Positions 17,281 to 25,728 of a DNA stretch of 56,447 nt are shown here, piece after piece. Numbering within the stretch: the stretch's first letter is position 1; the number at the start of each line of letters is the position of its first letter. The notes below the pieces were generated by a model that was not told where the DNA came from, ran no database searches, and saw only the letters and a program-made list of their open reading frames with translations. Origin of the DNA: Desulfurococcaceae archaeon UBA285. GTDB lineage: Archaea; Thermoproteota; Thermoprotei_A; Sulfolobales; Desulfurococcaceae. Position numbers and translations under genes: made by a program. The stretch covers positions 35,236 through 91,682 of the forward strand of contig DADP01000019.1 of assembly GCA_002495025.1 (NCBI GenBank), in the 5' to 3' direction.

Positions 17281-18294
17281 GTGCTCACGGTTGTAGTTGG
17301 AGGATTCTTTGGTGATGAAGGAAAGGGCAAGATAGCTGGGTATATTGGATTAGCCAAGAACTATAATTACGCTGTTAGAACAGGAGCTATTAACGCTGGA
17401 CACACAATTGTCTATAATGGAAAAACCTATAAGTTAAGGTGTATTCCAACTAGTTTTATTAATCCATCAACTAAGCTAGTAATACCACCAGGAGCACTCA
17501 TACGGCTCGACGTGTTCTCTAAAGAAATAGAAGAGACAAATACGAGAAACAGAGTGTTTATTGATTATCAAACAGGTGTAATAGAAGAACAGCACGTGGT
17601 AAGAGAGCGAGAAGACGCTGTTTTAAAGAGTATTGGTTCTACTCTCCAAGGAGTTGGAGCAGCAATGATGGATAGAGTAGCACGTAGATTAAAACTAGCA
17701 AGAGACTTTGTAGAGCTGAGAGAATTCCTTGTTGATACAGCGTTATTATTGAATACGGCTTTAGATAATGGAGAAAAAATATTGGTTGAGGGTACACAGG
17801 GAACATATCTATCTCTCTATCATGGAACATATCCATATGTAACGAGTAGAGATACAACTGCTTCAGGTATACTCTCAGAGATCGGTATTGGACCAAAACG
17901 CGTAGACAACATAGTAGTTGTTTTTAAAGCATATGTAACGAGAGTTGGTGAGGGTCCTTTGGAGGGCGAGTTAAAACCCGAAGAGGCGGAGAAGAGAGGG
18001 TGGGTTGAAAAAGCATCTGTAACCGGTAGATTAAGGAGAGCGGCTCCATTTAACTTTAAACTAGCTGAGAGAGCGGTGATGTTGAATTCTGCTACATGTA
18101 TAGCGATTACTAAACTCGACGCTTTATTCCCCGAGGCGAGCCATGTTAGAAGCTGGGATAAACTACCAGGAGAAGCCAAGAAATGGATTGAAGAAGTGGA
18201 GTCGGTTTTGAAGAAACCAGTGGTTTTAATTGGTACAGGTGAGTTTTTAGAAGATGTCGTTGATAGAACGCGTGATCTAGGTGTGGAATTATGA
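17281..18294 (+). CDS. purA: Adenylosuccinate synthetase, short archaeal form
   Basis: This enzyme of about 338 aa joins IMP and Asp using GTP, the first step to AMP. It has GGFFGDEGKGKIAGYIGL (phosphate loop and catalytic Asp), TGAINAGHTIVYNGKTYKL, VEGTQGTYLSLYHGTYPYVT and SVTGRLRRAAPF. At roughly 340 residues it is about 90 shorter than bacterial PurA, as is typical of several archaea. Three in-frame GTG codons (17272, 17275, 17281) compete; GAGGTG at 17269-17274 is spaced six bases from 17281, which I take as the start. It lies a few bases after guaA, and its stop overlaps the next gene by 4 bp. Confidence 0.93.
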   Translation: MLTVVVGGFFGDEGKGKIAGYIGLAKNYNYAVRTGAINAGHTIVYNGKTYKLRCIPTSFINPSTKLVIPPGALIRLDVFSKEIEETNTRNRVFIDYQTGVIEEQHVVREREDAVLKSIGSTLQGVGAAMMDRVARRLKLARDFVELREFLVDTALLLNTALDNGEKILVEGTQGTYLSLYHGTYPYVTSRDTTASGILSEIGIGPKRVDNIVVVFKAYVTRVGEGPLEGELKPEEAEKRGWVEKASVTGRLRRAAPFNFKLAERAVMLNSATCIAITKLDALFPEASHVRSWDKLPGEAKKWIEEVESVLKKPVVLIGTGEFLEDVVDRTRDLGVEL

Positions 18295-19709
18295 GAGATT
18301 ATGATGTTGCAATTATTGGTGGAGGCCCAGCTGGACTATTTGCAGCAATTGAATTAACAAAATTGAGAAACGACTTGAAAATAGCTTTATTTGAAAAGGG
18401 TGGAAGGGTAACTGAGAGAAAGTGTCCAATTGCAATTAAATCACCAGATTGGTGGAGATCGCCGGCAAACGTAGTCAATTGTAAAACGTGTGGTATATGC
18501 CATGTACTCCACGGTATTGGAGGAGCTGGTACATTTAGTAGTGGAATAATTAATCTAAGACCAGACGTAGGTGGAGACCTAGATAAACTACTGGGTAGTT
18601 GGGAGGCCGCTGAAGAAGTCATTAAACGAGTAGACGAATTCTTCTTGGAGTTCGGTGCACCACAAGACAGCCTCTTTACACCAGACCCCAAGAGGGCGAA
18701 ACACATAGAAAAACTAGCCGCTAAAGCTGGAGCAAAATATATTCCAACACCTCAACGAATACTTGGAACAGAAGTCGTAATTAAAATCGTTGACAATATA
18801 ACCAGCTACCTCGAAGACAAAGGCGTTAAAATATATAGTTTTACAAGCGTGGAAGACGTTGAACGCGGAGAAGGCGGTTTTAAACTAAAAACGAATAGGG
18901 GTGAATTCCACGCTAGGAAATTATTGATCGCGCCGGGTAGGGGTGGAGCAGACTGGTTGAGGAAAATAGCTGAGAAACTAGGTGTTGACATTAAGCCAGG
19001 AGTTCTAGATGCTGGTGTGAGAGTAGAGGTTCCACACTATATTACAGAACACGTTACAAGTATAAACTACGACCCCAAGATAATAATGTATACTAAAACA
19101 TACGACGACATGGTTAGAACATTCTGTACTAATCCACAGGGATTTGTAATAAAAGAATACTATGTTGATGGAACAGTCGGAGTAAACGGCGAGAGCTATA
19201 GAGAGATAAAGACAAAAAACACTAATTTCGCACTACTCGTTAGGCTCAGACTTACAGATCCATATACAGATGTATTGGAACTAGGTAAATCTATTGCTAG
19301 AATGGCTACTCGAGTAGGAGTTGGAAAACCAATAATACAGAGACTAGGCGACCTAGAAAAAGGTAGGAGGAGTACATGGGAGAGAATAGCTAGAAGCACT
19401 ATTACACCAACACTGCGAGATGCAACACCTGGTGACATAAGCCTTGTTATGCCACATAGAGTATTGGCAAATATCTTAGAAGCAATTAGTAGATTGGACA
19501 TTATCTACCCTGGAATAGCCTCACCACAAACACTAATCTACGCTCCCGAGATCAAATACTATAGTGTGGCTGTAGAAGTAAATAGAGATATGGAGACCAA
19601 TATTGAGGGATTATACGTGGCTGGAGATGGAGCAGGGCTATCACGTGGAATAAATGGAGCAGCGGCAACAGGCATTATTGCCGCTCGTAGTATAGCGGCT
19701 ACCTTATGA
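18291..19709 (+). CDS. FAD-dependent oxidoreductase of the COG2509 type
   Basis: The protein (472 aa) has an N-terminal dinucleotide-binding motif VAIIGGGPAGLFAAIEL and a C-terminal GLYVAGDGAGLSRGINGAAA that closes the FAD site. A Cys-rich segment NCKTCGICHVLHGIGGAGTF (residues about 63-82) has C-x2-C-x2-C, which may bind a metal or be redox-active. This matches the uncharacterised FAD-dependent dehydrogenases of COG2509, whose substrate is unknown. It overlaps purA by 4 bp (ATGA) and runs into the PRTase gene, so it belongs to the purine transcription unit, though a purine role is not shown. Confidence 0.85.
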   Translation: MRDYDVAIIGGGPAGLFAAIELTKLRNDLKIALFEKGGRVTERKCPIAIKSPDWWRSPANVVNCKTCGICHVLHGIGGAGTFSSGIINLRPDVGGDLDKLLGSWEAAEEVIKRVDEFFLEFGAPQDSLFTPDPKRAKHIEKLAAKAGAKYIPTPQRILGTEVVIKIVDNITSYLEDKGVKIYSFTSVEDVERGEGGFKLKTNRGEFHARKLLIAPGRGGADWLRKIAEKLGVDIKPGVLDAGVRVEVPHYITEHVTSINYDPKIIMYTKTYDDMVRTFCTNPQGFVIKEYYVDGTVGVNGESYREIKTKNTNFALLVRLRLTDPYTDVLELGKSIARMATRVGVGKPIIQRLGDLEKGRRSTWERIARSTITPTLRDATPGDISLVMPHRVLANILEAISRLDIIYPGIASPQTLIYAPEIKYYSVAVEVNRDMETNIEGLYVAGDGAGLSRGINGAAATGIIAARSIAATL

Positions 19710-19738
19710 TTACTTTAATCAATGCTTCCGGGGGGATC

Positions 19739-20338
19739 ATGGAGATACATTATATTTCTTGGAGTAAAGCAATAGAATACTGTTATAAACTAGCCTCTCT
19801 TCTCTTGGATGCTGGTGAATCACCCGAAGTCATAGTTGCTATATCTAGAGGTGGATTAATTCCAGCTAGAATAGTAAGTGATATTCTAGGAGTCGATGAA
19901 CTAGTCGTTGTAAGATCAAGGTTTTGGGGGATAGGGGGAAGAATACATAATGAGCCAGTCGTAGAGTCGTTTAAAAGCCATGGATTTAAAGACAAGAAAA
20001 TACTCGTTGTCGACGAGGTAGTTGATACAGGTTCAACTATGAGTAAAATAGTAAGAATACTCTATGATTATGGAGCTGTAGAGGTTAAAACAGCTGTTCT
20101 CCACTATAAATCTACAAGTGCGTTTAAACCAGACTACTACGTGGAGAAACTAGATAGATGGGTTTGGATATTTTATCCATGGTCTTTTAGTGAAACACTA
20201 TATAGTCTAGCAAAAATGAGAGGAGAAAACATTGTTGAAAACGCTTTTACTATTCTCAGAGAAATAAATGCTAGTGAAATATATTTAGACCCATTGAGAA
20301 TAAAACTATCACTAGAGAGATACAATACAGAAAGGTAG
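19739..20338 (+). CDS. Purine phosphoribosyltransferase
   Basis: This PRTase of about 199 aa (COG2236 type) has an intact PRPP loop VVDEVVDTGSTM at about 90-101 and the VIVAISRGGLIPARIV flexible-loop region. It probably salvages hypoxanthine, guanine or xanthine to the nucleotide, which fits its place after guaA and purA. The frame is open to 19706 and would overlap the FAD gene. The ATG at 19739 is preceded directly by GGGGGGATC, nearly the full complement of the 16S 3' end, so that start is chosen. It is the intact counterpart of the degenerate protein at 7706. Confidence 0.88.
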   Translation: MEIHYISWSKAIEYCYKLASLLLDAGESPEVIVAISRGGLIPARIVSDILGVDELVVVRSRFWGIGGRIHNEPVVESFKSHGFKDKKILVVDEVVDTGSTMSKIVRILYDYGAVEVKTAVLHYKSTSAFKPDYYVEKLDRWVWIFYPWSFSETLYSLAKMRGENIVENAFTILREINASEIYLDPLRIKLSLERYNTER

Positions 20339-20344
20339 TGATTA

Positions 20345-21622
20345 ATGGTCTTTATTAAACTCGTTAAAAGAGAAATAAAGGCTTTTCTCAAAAACCCTGC
20401 TTTTATAATCTCAATAGTTCTCTTACTAGTAATGTTTGTATTTATAGGCTCGGTGACTAGGACTAGTATAGAACAAACACAAAAACTCGTTTTAACAAGT
20501 GAAGTTGGAGTTGTTTTAGAGGAAGAAACAGAGTTTACAAAGACCCTTATACTCTACTTAAATCAGTCTTTTAACGGGAGGATTAAACAATGTAGTAGTC
20601 TAGTTGAAGCAGTGGAAAAATATGGAATCGGGATCTCAATACCAAGGGGCTTTACAGAGAACTCTACTACGGGGCAACCAATAGTATTTCTAGATGCTAT
20701 GTTTAAAGTAGACTCTTTCTCACAGAGTAGTATACAAGCTAAAGCAGCCCTAGTAGATGGAGTAGTTAAAGCATTTGAATCGTTAATACCAATAGTAACT
20801 GCTCAATTATATGGAGTGGAGCAACCCCTACAAATCAAAGTTGCTACTAGATACAATAGAGTCCTATTTTACGGGAGAGAAGTGAGTCAACAAATATTGT
20901 TTGGATTATTTGTACTCGGCTCCTTTATACCGTTTATTCTAGGACTAGTTATGGGTTTAAACGCTGGTTACGCGTCACAACTAGTTGCATATGAAAAAGT
21001 AGAAAAAGCATTTGAAATGCTCTTGGCACAGCCAATTAAGAGGAGTAGAATAGTGGCTGCCAAGATTATTGGGGCCTCTGTAGCCACTATTATATTTGGA
21101 CTCGTGTATTTCGGAGGAATATTTGGAATGATCTATAGTTCAATGCCTATACAGCAAGAACAAGGCGTTGAAATAGGATCGGTCTTCGAGGATATGAGTA
21201 GAGAACTAGGATTTGATGTGGGTCTACACCTAGCTGTTTCATTTATAATTCCACTCTTATTGGGGCTCTTCCAGTCGGGTGCGATGGGTATAATTCTCGG
21301 CTCTCTATCTCAAGATGAGAGAACGGCTAGTGTGCTCTCTACGCCTATTACTCTTGTATATATCGCTATTGCCATGATAACGATGTATATTGGTCTAGAA
21401 GTAAATATCTATACGAGTATACTGGCCGGCTTCGTCCCTCTAATTCTACCAGCAATATATTTAGTCTCGTTAATTACAGGCTCTATTATCAATCTATTGA
21501 TTCCAGTAGCGTTAAATGTATTAATTACTGTTTTGCTAGTTATTGTAGCCATAGTGATATTTAATAGAGATATAGTGATACTCGGTGTAAAAATAAAAAT
21601 TGGGAGGCGGGAAGCACCGTAG
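20345..21622 (+). CDS. ABC-2 type transporter permease
   Basis: This membrane subunit (425 aa) has an N-terminal helix, a large extracytoplasmic domain of about 160 residues (including ISIPRGFTENSTTG) and five or six C-terminal helices, the usual ABC-2/NatB layout. It resembles the permease at 25725, which has PRGFTENYTN at the same place. It begins six bases after the PRTase gene and has no ATPase beside it; the orphan ATPase at 14844 is the likely partner. The substrate is unknown. It converges with panB with a 2-bp gap. Confidence 0.87.
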   Translation: MVFIKLVKREIKAFLKNPAFIISIVLLLVMFVFIGSVTRTSIEQTQKLVLTSEVGVVLEEETEFTKTLILYLNQSFNGRIKQCSSLVEAVEKYGIGISIPRGFTENSTTGQPIVFLDAMFKVDSFSQSSIQAKAALVDGVVKAFESLIPIVTAQLYGVEQPLQIKVATRYNRVLFYGREVSQQILFGLFVLGSFIPFILGLVMGLNAGYASQLVAYEKVEKAFEMLLAQPIKRSRIVAAKIIGASVATIIFGLVYFGGIFGMIYSSMPIQQEQGVEIGSVFEDMSRELGFDVGLHLAVSFIIPLLLGLFQSGAMGIILGSLSQDERTASVLSTPITLVYIAIAMITMYIGLEVNIYTSILAGFVPLILPAIYLVSLITGSIINLLIPVALNVLITVLLVIVAIVIFNRDIVILGVKIKIGRREAP

Positions 21623-21624
21623 AT

Positions 21625-22443
21625 TTATTGTTTTTGTTTTTTCTCATATGAATAGAAGTAGTGTTCTCTACTTGGAAACACTCCCTTCTTTACTTCTTCT
21701 ACGTATTTTTCAATACTAGATTTAATGATTTGTGATAAATCAACGTATTTCTTCGCGAATGGTGGTGGATTCTCGGTTAATCCTAGAACATCGTGTAAAA
21801 CTAATACTTGGCCGTCGCAGTATGGTCCACTACCAATACATATTGTGGGAACACTGACTTCTCTTGTTACTTCTTCGGCGACATCTGCGGCTGTATACTC
21901 TATTACAATAGAGAATACTCCTGCTTTTTCTAGTGCTTTTGCATCTTCTATTATCTTTTCTCTTTCGACGTCGCTAACGCCTCTTTTTCTATAGCCTCCA
22001 ATGAGTAGTGCTCTCTGCGGGTTTAAACCAATATGCCCCATTACTGGTATACCAGCTCTAACAAGTGCTTTAACCACGTCCACGTATTCTAATCCACCCT
22101 CGAGTTTAACGGCGTCTGCTCCAGCTCTAATAAATAAACCAGCGTTTTTCACGGCTTCTTCGATACTGGTTTCATAGCTTAGAAATGGCATATCGCCTAC
22201 TACTAGTGCCCTCGGCCTAGCTCTCGCTACACTTGAAACATGAAAAAGCATTATTTCCATTGTAACTGGGTGTGTTGATTCAAAACCGTGGACAACCATT
22301 CCAGCACTGTCTCCTACGAGGATTATATCTACACCTGCAGCGTCGACGAGTTTAGCCATTGTATAGTCGTAAGCAGTGATCATCGCTATTTTTTCAACGC
22401 CCTTCATTTTTAAAATGTCTCTTACCGTAATCTTATTTTTCAT
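21625..22443 (-). CDS. panB: 3-methyl-2-oxobutanoate hydroxymethyltransferase (ketopantoate hydroxymethyltransferase)
   Basis: This enzyme (272 aa) adds a hydroxymethyl group from methylene-tetrahydropterin to 2-ketoisovalerate, the first committed CoA step. The signature stretches are ITAYDYTMAKLVDAAGVD, ILVGDSAGMVVHGF (metal-binding Asp), VVGDMPFLSYE, ADAVKLEGG and PVMGHIGLNPQ, with the catalytic Glu in VIEYTAADVAEEV. It starts with ATG at 22443. It is the last gene of the minus-strand run that contains panE and the ThiN regulator, 60 bp after panE. Confidence 0.95.
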   Translation of the reverse strand: MKNKITVRDILKMKGVEKIAMITAYDYTMAKLVDAAGVDIILVGDSAGMVVHGFESTHPVTMEIMLFHVSSVARARPRALVVGDMPFLSYETSIEEAVKNAGLFIRAGADAVKLEGGLEYVDVVKALVRAGIPVMGHIGLNPQRALLIGGYRKRGVSDVEREKIIEDAKALEKAGVFSIVIEYTAADVAEEVTREVSVPTICIGSGPYCDGQVLVLHDVLGLTENPPPFAKKYVDLSQIIKSSIEKYVEEVKKGVFPSREHYFYSYEKKQKQ

Positions 22444-22503
22444 TTTTAATCCCAGGTTTTAGTATTGAATAATAAAAGTAATAATTATTATCAGAAGTAT
22501 ATG

Positions 22504-23433
22504 TTAGTGCCTACTCTGCCGTGTTTTTTCCAGTAGTTTAACTAGGAGTGTAATGGCTTTATTAACGGGTGCTTTTTCTCCTAGAAGAGATACAATGTAT
22601 CCATTGAGATAGTCTATTTCTGTTTTACTACCACGGGTTAAATCCTGTAGCATGCTCGAAGTGTTTTCAGCAACTATTCTAACATTTCGATTAATGTATT
22701 CTAGTAGTTTGTCTAGTTCGAAGTTGTAGCCTTTCAACCTGGCTGCTTCAATAAACTCTATTAGTATTTGTCTAGCTAGTTCTTGTGCTTCTACTTCCAG
22801 GACTATTTTGTTTTTAGAGCTTGTAATAGCTGTTATTGAGTTTACAACGGAGTTTAATGCTAGTTTAAGCCATCTATAGTAGTCTATGTCATTTGTATAT
22901 CTGAAGTCTAATCCACCAAGTCTCAGTAATCTGCTGAGTTCTATTATCTCGGGGCATATTGTTTTTCTACAGCCAGCTATAATAGTGTTTCCACCAGTAT
23001 ATGCGATAGTTGTCGGTGAAATTCTTTCTGCTCCATAGTATACTACTCCACCAGCTACTTTACCATGTACTACTTGTTCTTCTACTAACTCCAAACTACC
23101 AAATCCATTTTGAAGCATTAATACTACTCCACCTGGTTCTAAGAGTTTCTTCATTGAGGCTAGAGTGCTTGGAACTTGGTATGCTTTAACAGCATTGAAT
23201 ATAAACCTGCATTTGTCTATGGGGTTTTGAATCCATCTTGGTGTTATGGGAACCACTACTTCGAAACCATGCACTCTATCTACTACATTAATGCCTTTAT
23301 TTCTAGATACTTCTTTTACCGAGTCGATATTAGAGTAGTAGACGGGTATGTAGTCTACTCCGCTCTTGTATAAGTAATAAGCTAATACACCTCCAACAGC
23401 TCCTCCACCAATAATACATATCTCGCTATTCAA
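22504..23433 (-). CDS. panE: Ketopantoate reductase (2-dehydropantoate 2-reductase)
   Basis: This PanE/ApbA-family reductase has 309 aa. The N-terminal NAD(P) motif is ICIIGGGAVGGVLAYYL, followed by LQNGFGSLE. The C-terminal helical domain contains the catalytic-lysine segment RWLKLALNSVVNSITAI and a SMLQDLTRGSKTEIDYLNG motif typical of the family. It reduces ketopantoate to pantoate for the pantoate kinase encoded at 12570. It starts with TTG directly behind GGTGGAGG, inside the last codons of the HTH-ThiN gene (8-bp overlap), and is followed by panB. Confidence 0.93.
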   Translation of the reverse strand: MNSEICIIGGGAVGGVLAYYLYKSGVDYIPVYYSNIDSVKEVSRNKGINVVDRVHGFEVVVPITPRWIQNPIDKCRFIFNAVKAYQVPSTLASMKKLLEPGGVVLMLQNGFGSLELVEEQVVHGKVAGGVVYYGAERISPTTIAYTGGNTIIAGCRKTICPEIIELSRLLRLGGLDFRYTNDIDYYRWLKLALNSVVNSITAITSSKNKIVLEVEAQELARQILIEFIEAARLKGYNFELDKLLEYINRNVRIVAENTSSMLQDLTRGSKTEIDYLNGYIVSLLGEKAPVNKAITLLVKLLEKTRQSRH

Positions 23434-24304
23434 CTACCTCCACCCTTATCTTTTCGAGTAATTCAATTAGCTGGCTGGGTGTTTCTGTTATAATGTAGAT
23501 CATTGGTTCAAGTCCCAGCCCGCCGGCATCACATATTACATCTGGTTTTTCCACGCTACTGTTTTCAATAGCAGTCCAATACTCATCTTCGTTTTGATGA
23601 GGCCCTGTTTTAACTAGTTTTAATCCAAGTGATTCTAGTTTGCCCAGTATTCTCCTATCATACTTTATATTAATACAGAATTTCGTGTTTGACTTGTATT
23701 TTGAAACCAATAAGAGAATGCGTCCGACGTGTCTACTTCCACCATACATGGGGAAGCCATAGAATGATACTCCACCCCCTGATTTTACTATTCTACCGGT
23801 TAATCCAATTATATCACTTAGACTTCTAGGTGGGCGTGGAGCATATGCTAGATTACTCCCTACCTCGGGAATTAAAGATGCAAGGTTTGGTATTGAGAGA
23901 ACTCTATAAAGTATACTTCTATAGTACTCTATATCTGGGTCTCTTAAATCGCCTTCTAGACAGATACTAGTTAACTCTTTATAGTTTATACACGCTGCCT
24001 TCATTGCCAACTGATTTATTATTGTAAATGATGTTGTAATATATCTCTCATATTGGTCGTTTACTATTAAATCAACGAGTATGTTTACATAGTGGTCTAG
24101 AATGCTTCGTGGTATCCCTAACTCCAATAGTATTCTATAGTACTCGTCTATACTAGTCTTTAATAACCTGCTAATCATGGGTTGCGTTATTTCTAGATAG
24201 CGGGCTATTCTACGCTGGCTTATACCGTGTTCGTTTAGTCTATGCGCTATAATCCCTCTCAGTGCTGGTAGGATTTTCGACTGTATTAATTCGTGTATCA
24301 GCAT
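23426..24304 (-). CDS. HTH-ThiN family transcriptional regulator
   Basis: The protein (292 aa) has an N-terminal helix-turn-helix (HGISQRRIARYLEITQPMIS, about 26-45) and a C-terminal ThiN domain recognised by IPEVGSNLAYAP, GLTGRIVKSGGGVSFYGFP, MYGGSRHVGRILL, NIKYDRRILGKLESLGLKLV and VICDAGGLGLEPMIYI. Known archaeal members (ThiR) bind thiamine intermediates and repress thiamine genes. Here the gene is translationally coupled to panE and followed by panB, so its target may include CoA synthesis; that link is inferred. Its first 65 bp overlap the end of the upstream gene in another frame. Confidence 0.85.
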   Translation of the reverse strand: MLIHELIQSKILPALRGIIAHRLNEHGISQRRIARYLEITQPMISRLLKTSIDEYYRILLELGIPRSILDHYVNILVDLIVNDQYERYITTSFTIINQLAMKAACINYKELTSICLEGDLRDPDIEYYRSILYRVLSIPNLASLIPEVGSNLAYAPRPPRSLSDIIGLTGRIVKSGGGVSFYGFPMYGGSRHVGRILLLVSKYKSNTKFCINIKYDRRILGKLESLGLKLVKTGPHQNEDEYWTAIENSSVEKPDVICDAGGLGLEPMIYIITETPSQLIELLEKIRVEVVE

Positions 24305-24938
24305 CTAGAGTTTCACCGGTCTTCTTCATTATTATTCTACTTCTTGGTTTATCTATTTTACTAGATACAATGTCAGCTAATCCAAGGATTTCCTTTAACA
24401 CGGTGATTTCAGCTGTAAATACTTCTTCATAGTTCTCCATTTCACTTAGTAGTTCAATGATTTTGTCGAGTGTGTTAAAGACAAATTTCTTGAATTCCTC
24501 TCTCTCATGTCTCGAAAGGTTTTCTTTAAGTGCCATTCGTCTCAAAGACTCGAGTATGCTTCTAGGTTCCAGGCTACGATATTTGATGAGTAGTGCTTTT
24601 ACACGGGGGTCTTCAACCTCTACTCCAAAGTATTCTCCGAGAACGCTTCTAACCGCTTCTAAATCTACTATTCTCCACCATGTTTGATTACTTGAAACAT
24701 AGGATTTCTCGATTATCCCTAATTCTTTCTCGAGGAGTCTAAGCATGTTTATTGGATTATAGACTAAACCCATGGATCCAAGTTTTAAAACCAAGTGTTT
24801 ATAGCTGAAGTCTCCAAGTCTGTGGTCTATAGTAGGGTCTTGTGAGAGTTCATACATCGCCCTTAAAATAAAGAGGGCTTTTTCACCATATTTCTCAATG
24901 AATAATCGTAGCGCTTCGCTAGGGTTTACTAGTGGCAA
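24240..24938 (-). CDS. Unknown protein, mostly helical, upstream of the ThiN regulator
   Basis: The protein (232 aa) has no family that I recognise. Residues 1-90 (SEALRLFIEKYGEKALFIL to TWWRIVDLEAV) have the look of a winged helix, and about 120-190 are amphipathic and charged, possibly a coiled coil. The C-terminal 30 residues are polar and are the part that overlaps the next gene by 65 bp, so the tail may be dispensable. It starts with TTG five bases after GGGTG. It leads the run HTH-ThiN, panE, panB and is divergent from the ABC ATPase at 25006. Confidence 0.65.
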   Translation of the reverse strand: MPLVNPSEALRLFIEKYGEKALFILRAMYELSQDPTIDHRLGDFSYKHLVLKLGSMGLVYNPINMLRLLEKELGIIEKSYVSSNQTWWRIVDLEAVRSVLGEYFGVEVEDPRVKALLIKYRSLEPRSILESLRRMALKENLSRHEREEFKKFVFNTLDKIIELLSEMENYEEVFTAEITVLKEILGLADIVSSKIDKPRSRIIMKKTGETLDADTRINTVENPTSTERDYSA

Positions 24939-25005
24939 TAGTACACCCGGAGTTTAAGTATAAGGGTATTACAGTTAAATATTTTTTTACATAGTGGTTG
25001 ATAGT

Positions 25006-25728
25006 ATGAGTTTTATTGTTGAAGTCGTAGGTGTTCGAAAAGTATATGGGCGTCTAGAAGCACTTAAAGGTATTACACTTAGAGTTAGAGAAGGAGAAAT
25101 CTATGGTCTTGTAGGCCCTAATGGAGCTGGTAAAACAACTCTTCTTAGAATTGTAGCTGGACTGGTAAAACCAACTAGTGGAACAGTCAGGGTAGCTGGA
25201 CTAGACCCCTATGTAAACTTCAGTGAAACACGAAGAATTATCGGTTATCTCCCCGAGGAAGCTGGAACATATGATTTTCTAACTGGTTATGAACACTTTT
25301 ACTTCTATTCAAAACTATATGGATTGGAAAAAGAGAGTATTGAGTATGGTATTGAACTATCTGGACTGGGAGAGAGACTTAGAGATTACACAAGGAGTTA
25401 TAGTAAGGGAATGAAGAGGAGGCTCTTACTAGCACTTGTATTAATGAGAAAACCGAGACTGGCACTCCTCGACGAGCCAACAGCTGGATTAGATGTCCAT
25501 GCCAGTCTCAATGTTAGAAGAGTGATAAAGAAGTACGTTGAGGAAACCAGAGCATCTGTAATTGTTAGTAGCCACAATATGCTGGAAATAGAGTATTTAT
25601 GTGATAGAGTTGGCTTGATCTTCAATGGTAGAATAGTTGCAGAGGGAACAGTTGGAGAACTACTAGAAAAATATAGTGCTGAAAACCTAGAAGAGGTCTT
25701 TGAGAAAGCAACGAGTGGATATGTATGA
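25006..25728 (+). CDS. ABC transporter ATP-binding protein (ABC-2 exporter type)
   Basis: This ABC ATPase of about 240 aa has Walker A GPNGAGKTT, the LPEEAGTYDFLTGYEH loop, signature SYSKGMKRR, Walker B LALLDEPTAGLDVH and SSHNMLEIE. It pairs with the permease at 25725, which it overlaps by 4 bp (ATGA). The frame is open from GTG at 24994; ATG at 25006, preceded by GGTTGAT, is preferred. The high similarity to the ATPase at 14844 points to duplication of one exporter system. Confidence 0.92.
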   Translation: MSFIVEVVGVRKVYGRLEALKGITLRVREGEIYGLVGPNGAGKTTLLRIVAGLVKPTSGTVRVAGLDPYVNFSETRRIIGYLPEEAGTYDFLTGYEHFYFYSKLYGLEKESIEYGIELSGLGERLRDYTRSYSKGMKRRLLLALVLMRKPRLALLDEPTAGLDVHASLNVRRVIKKYVEETRASVIVSSHNMLEIEYLCDRVGLIFNGRIVAEGTVGELLEKYSAENLEEVFEKATSGYV

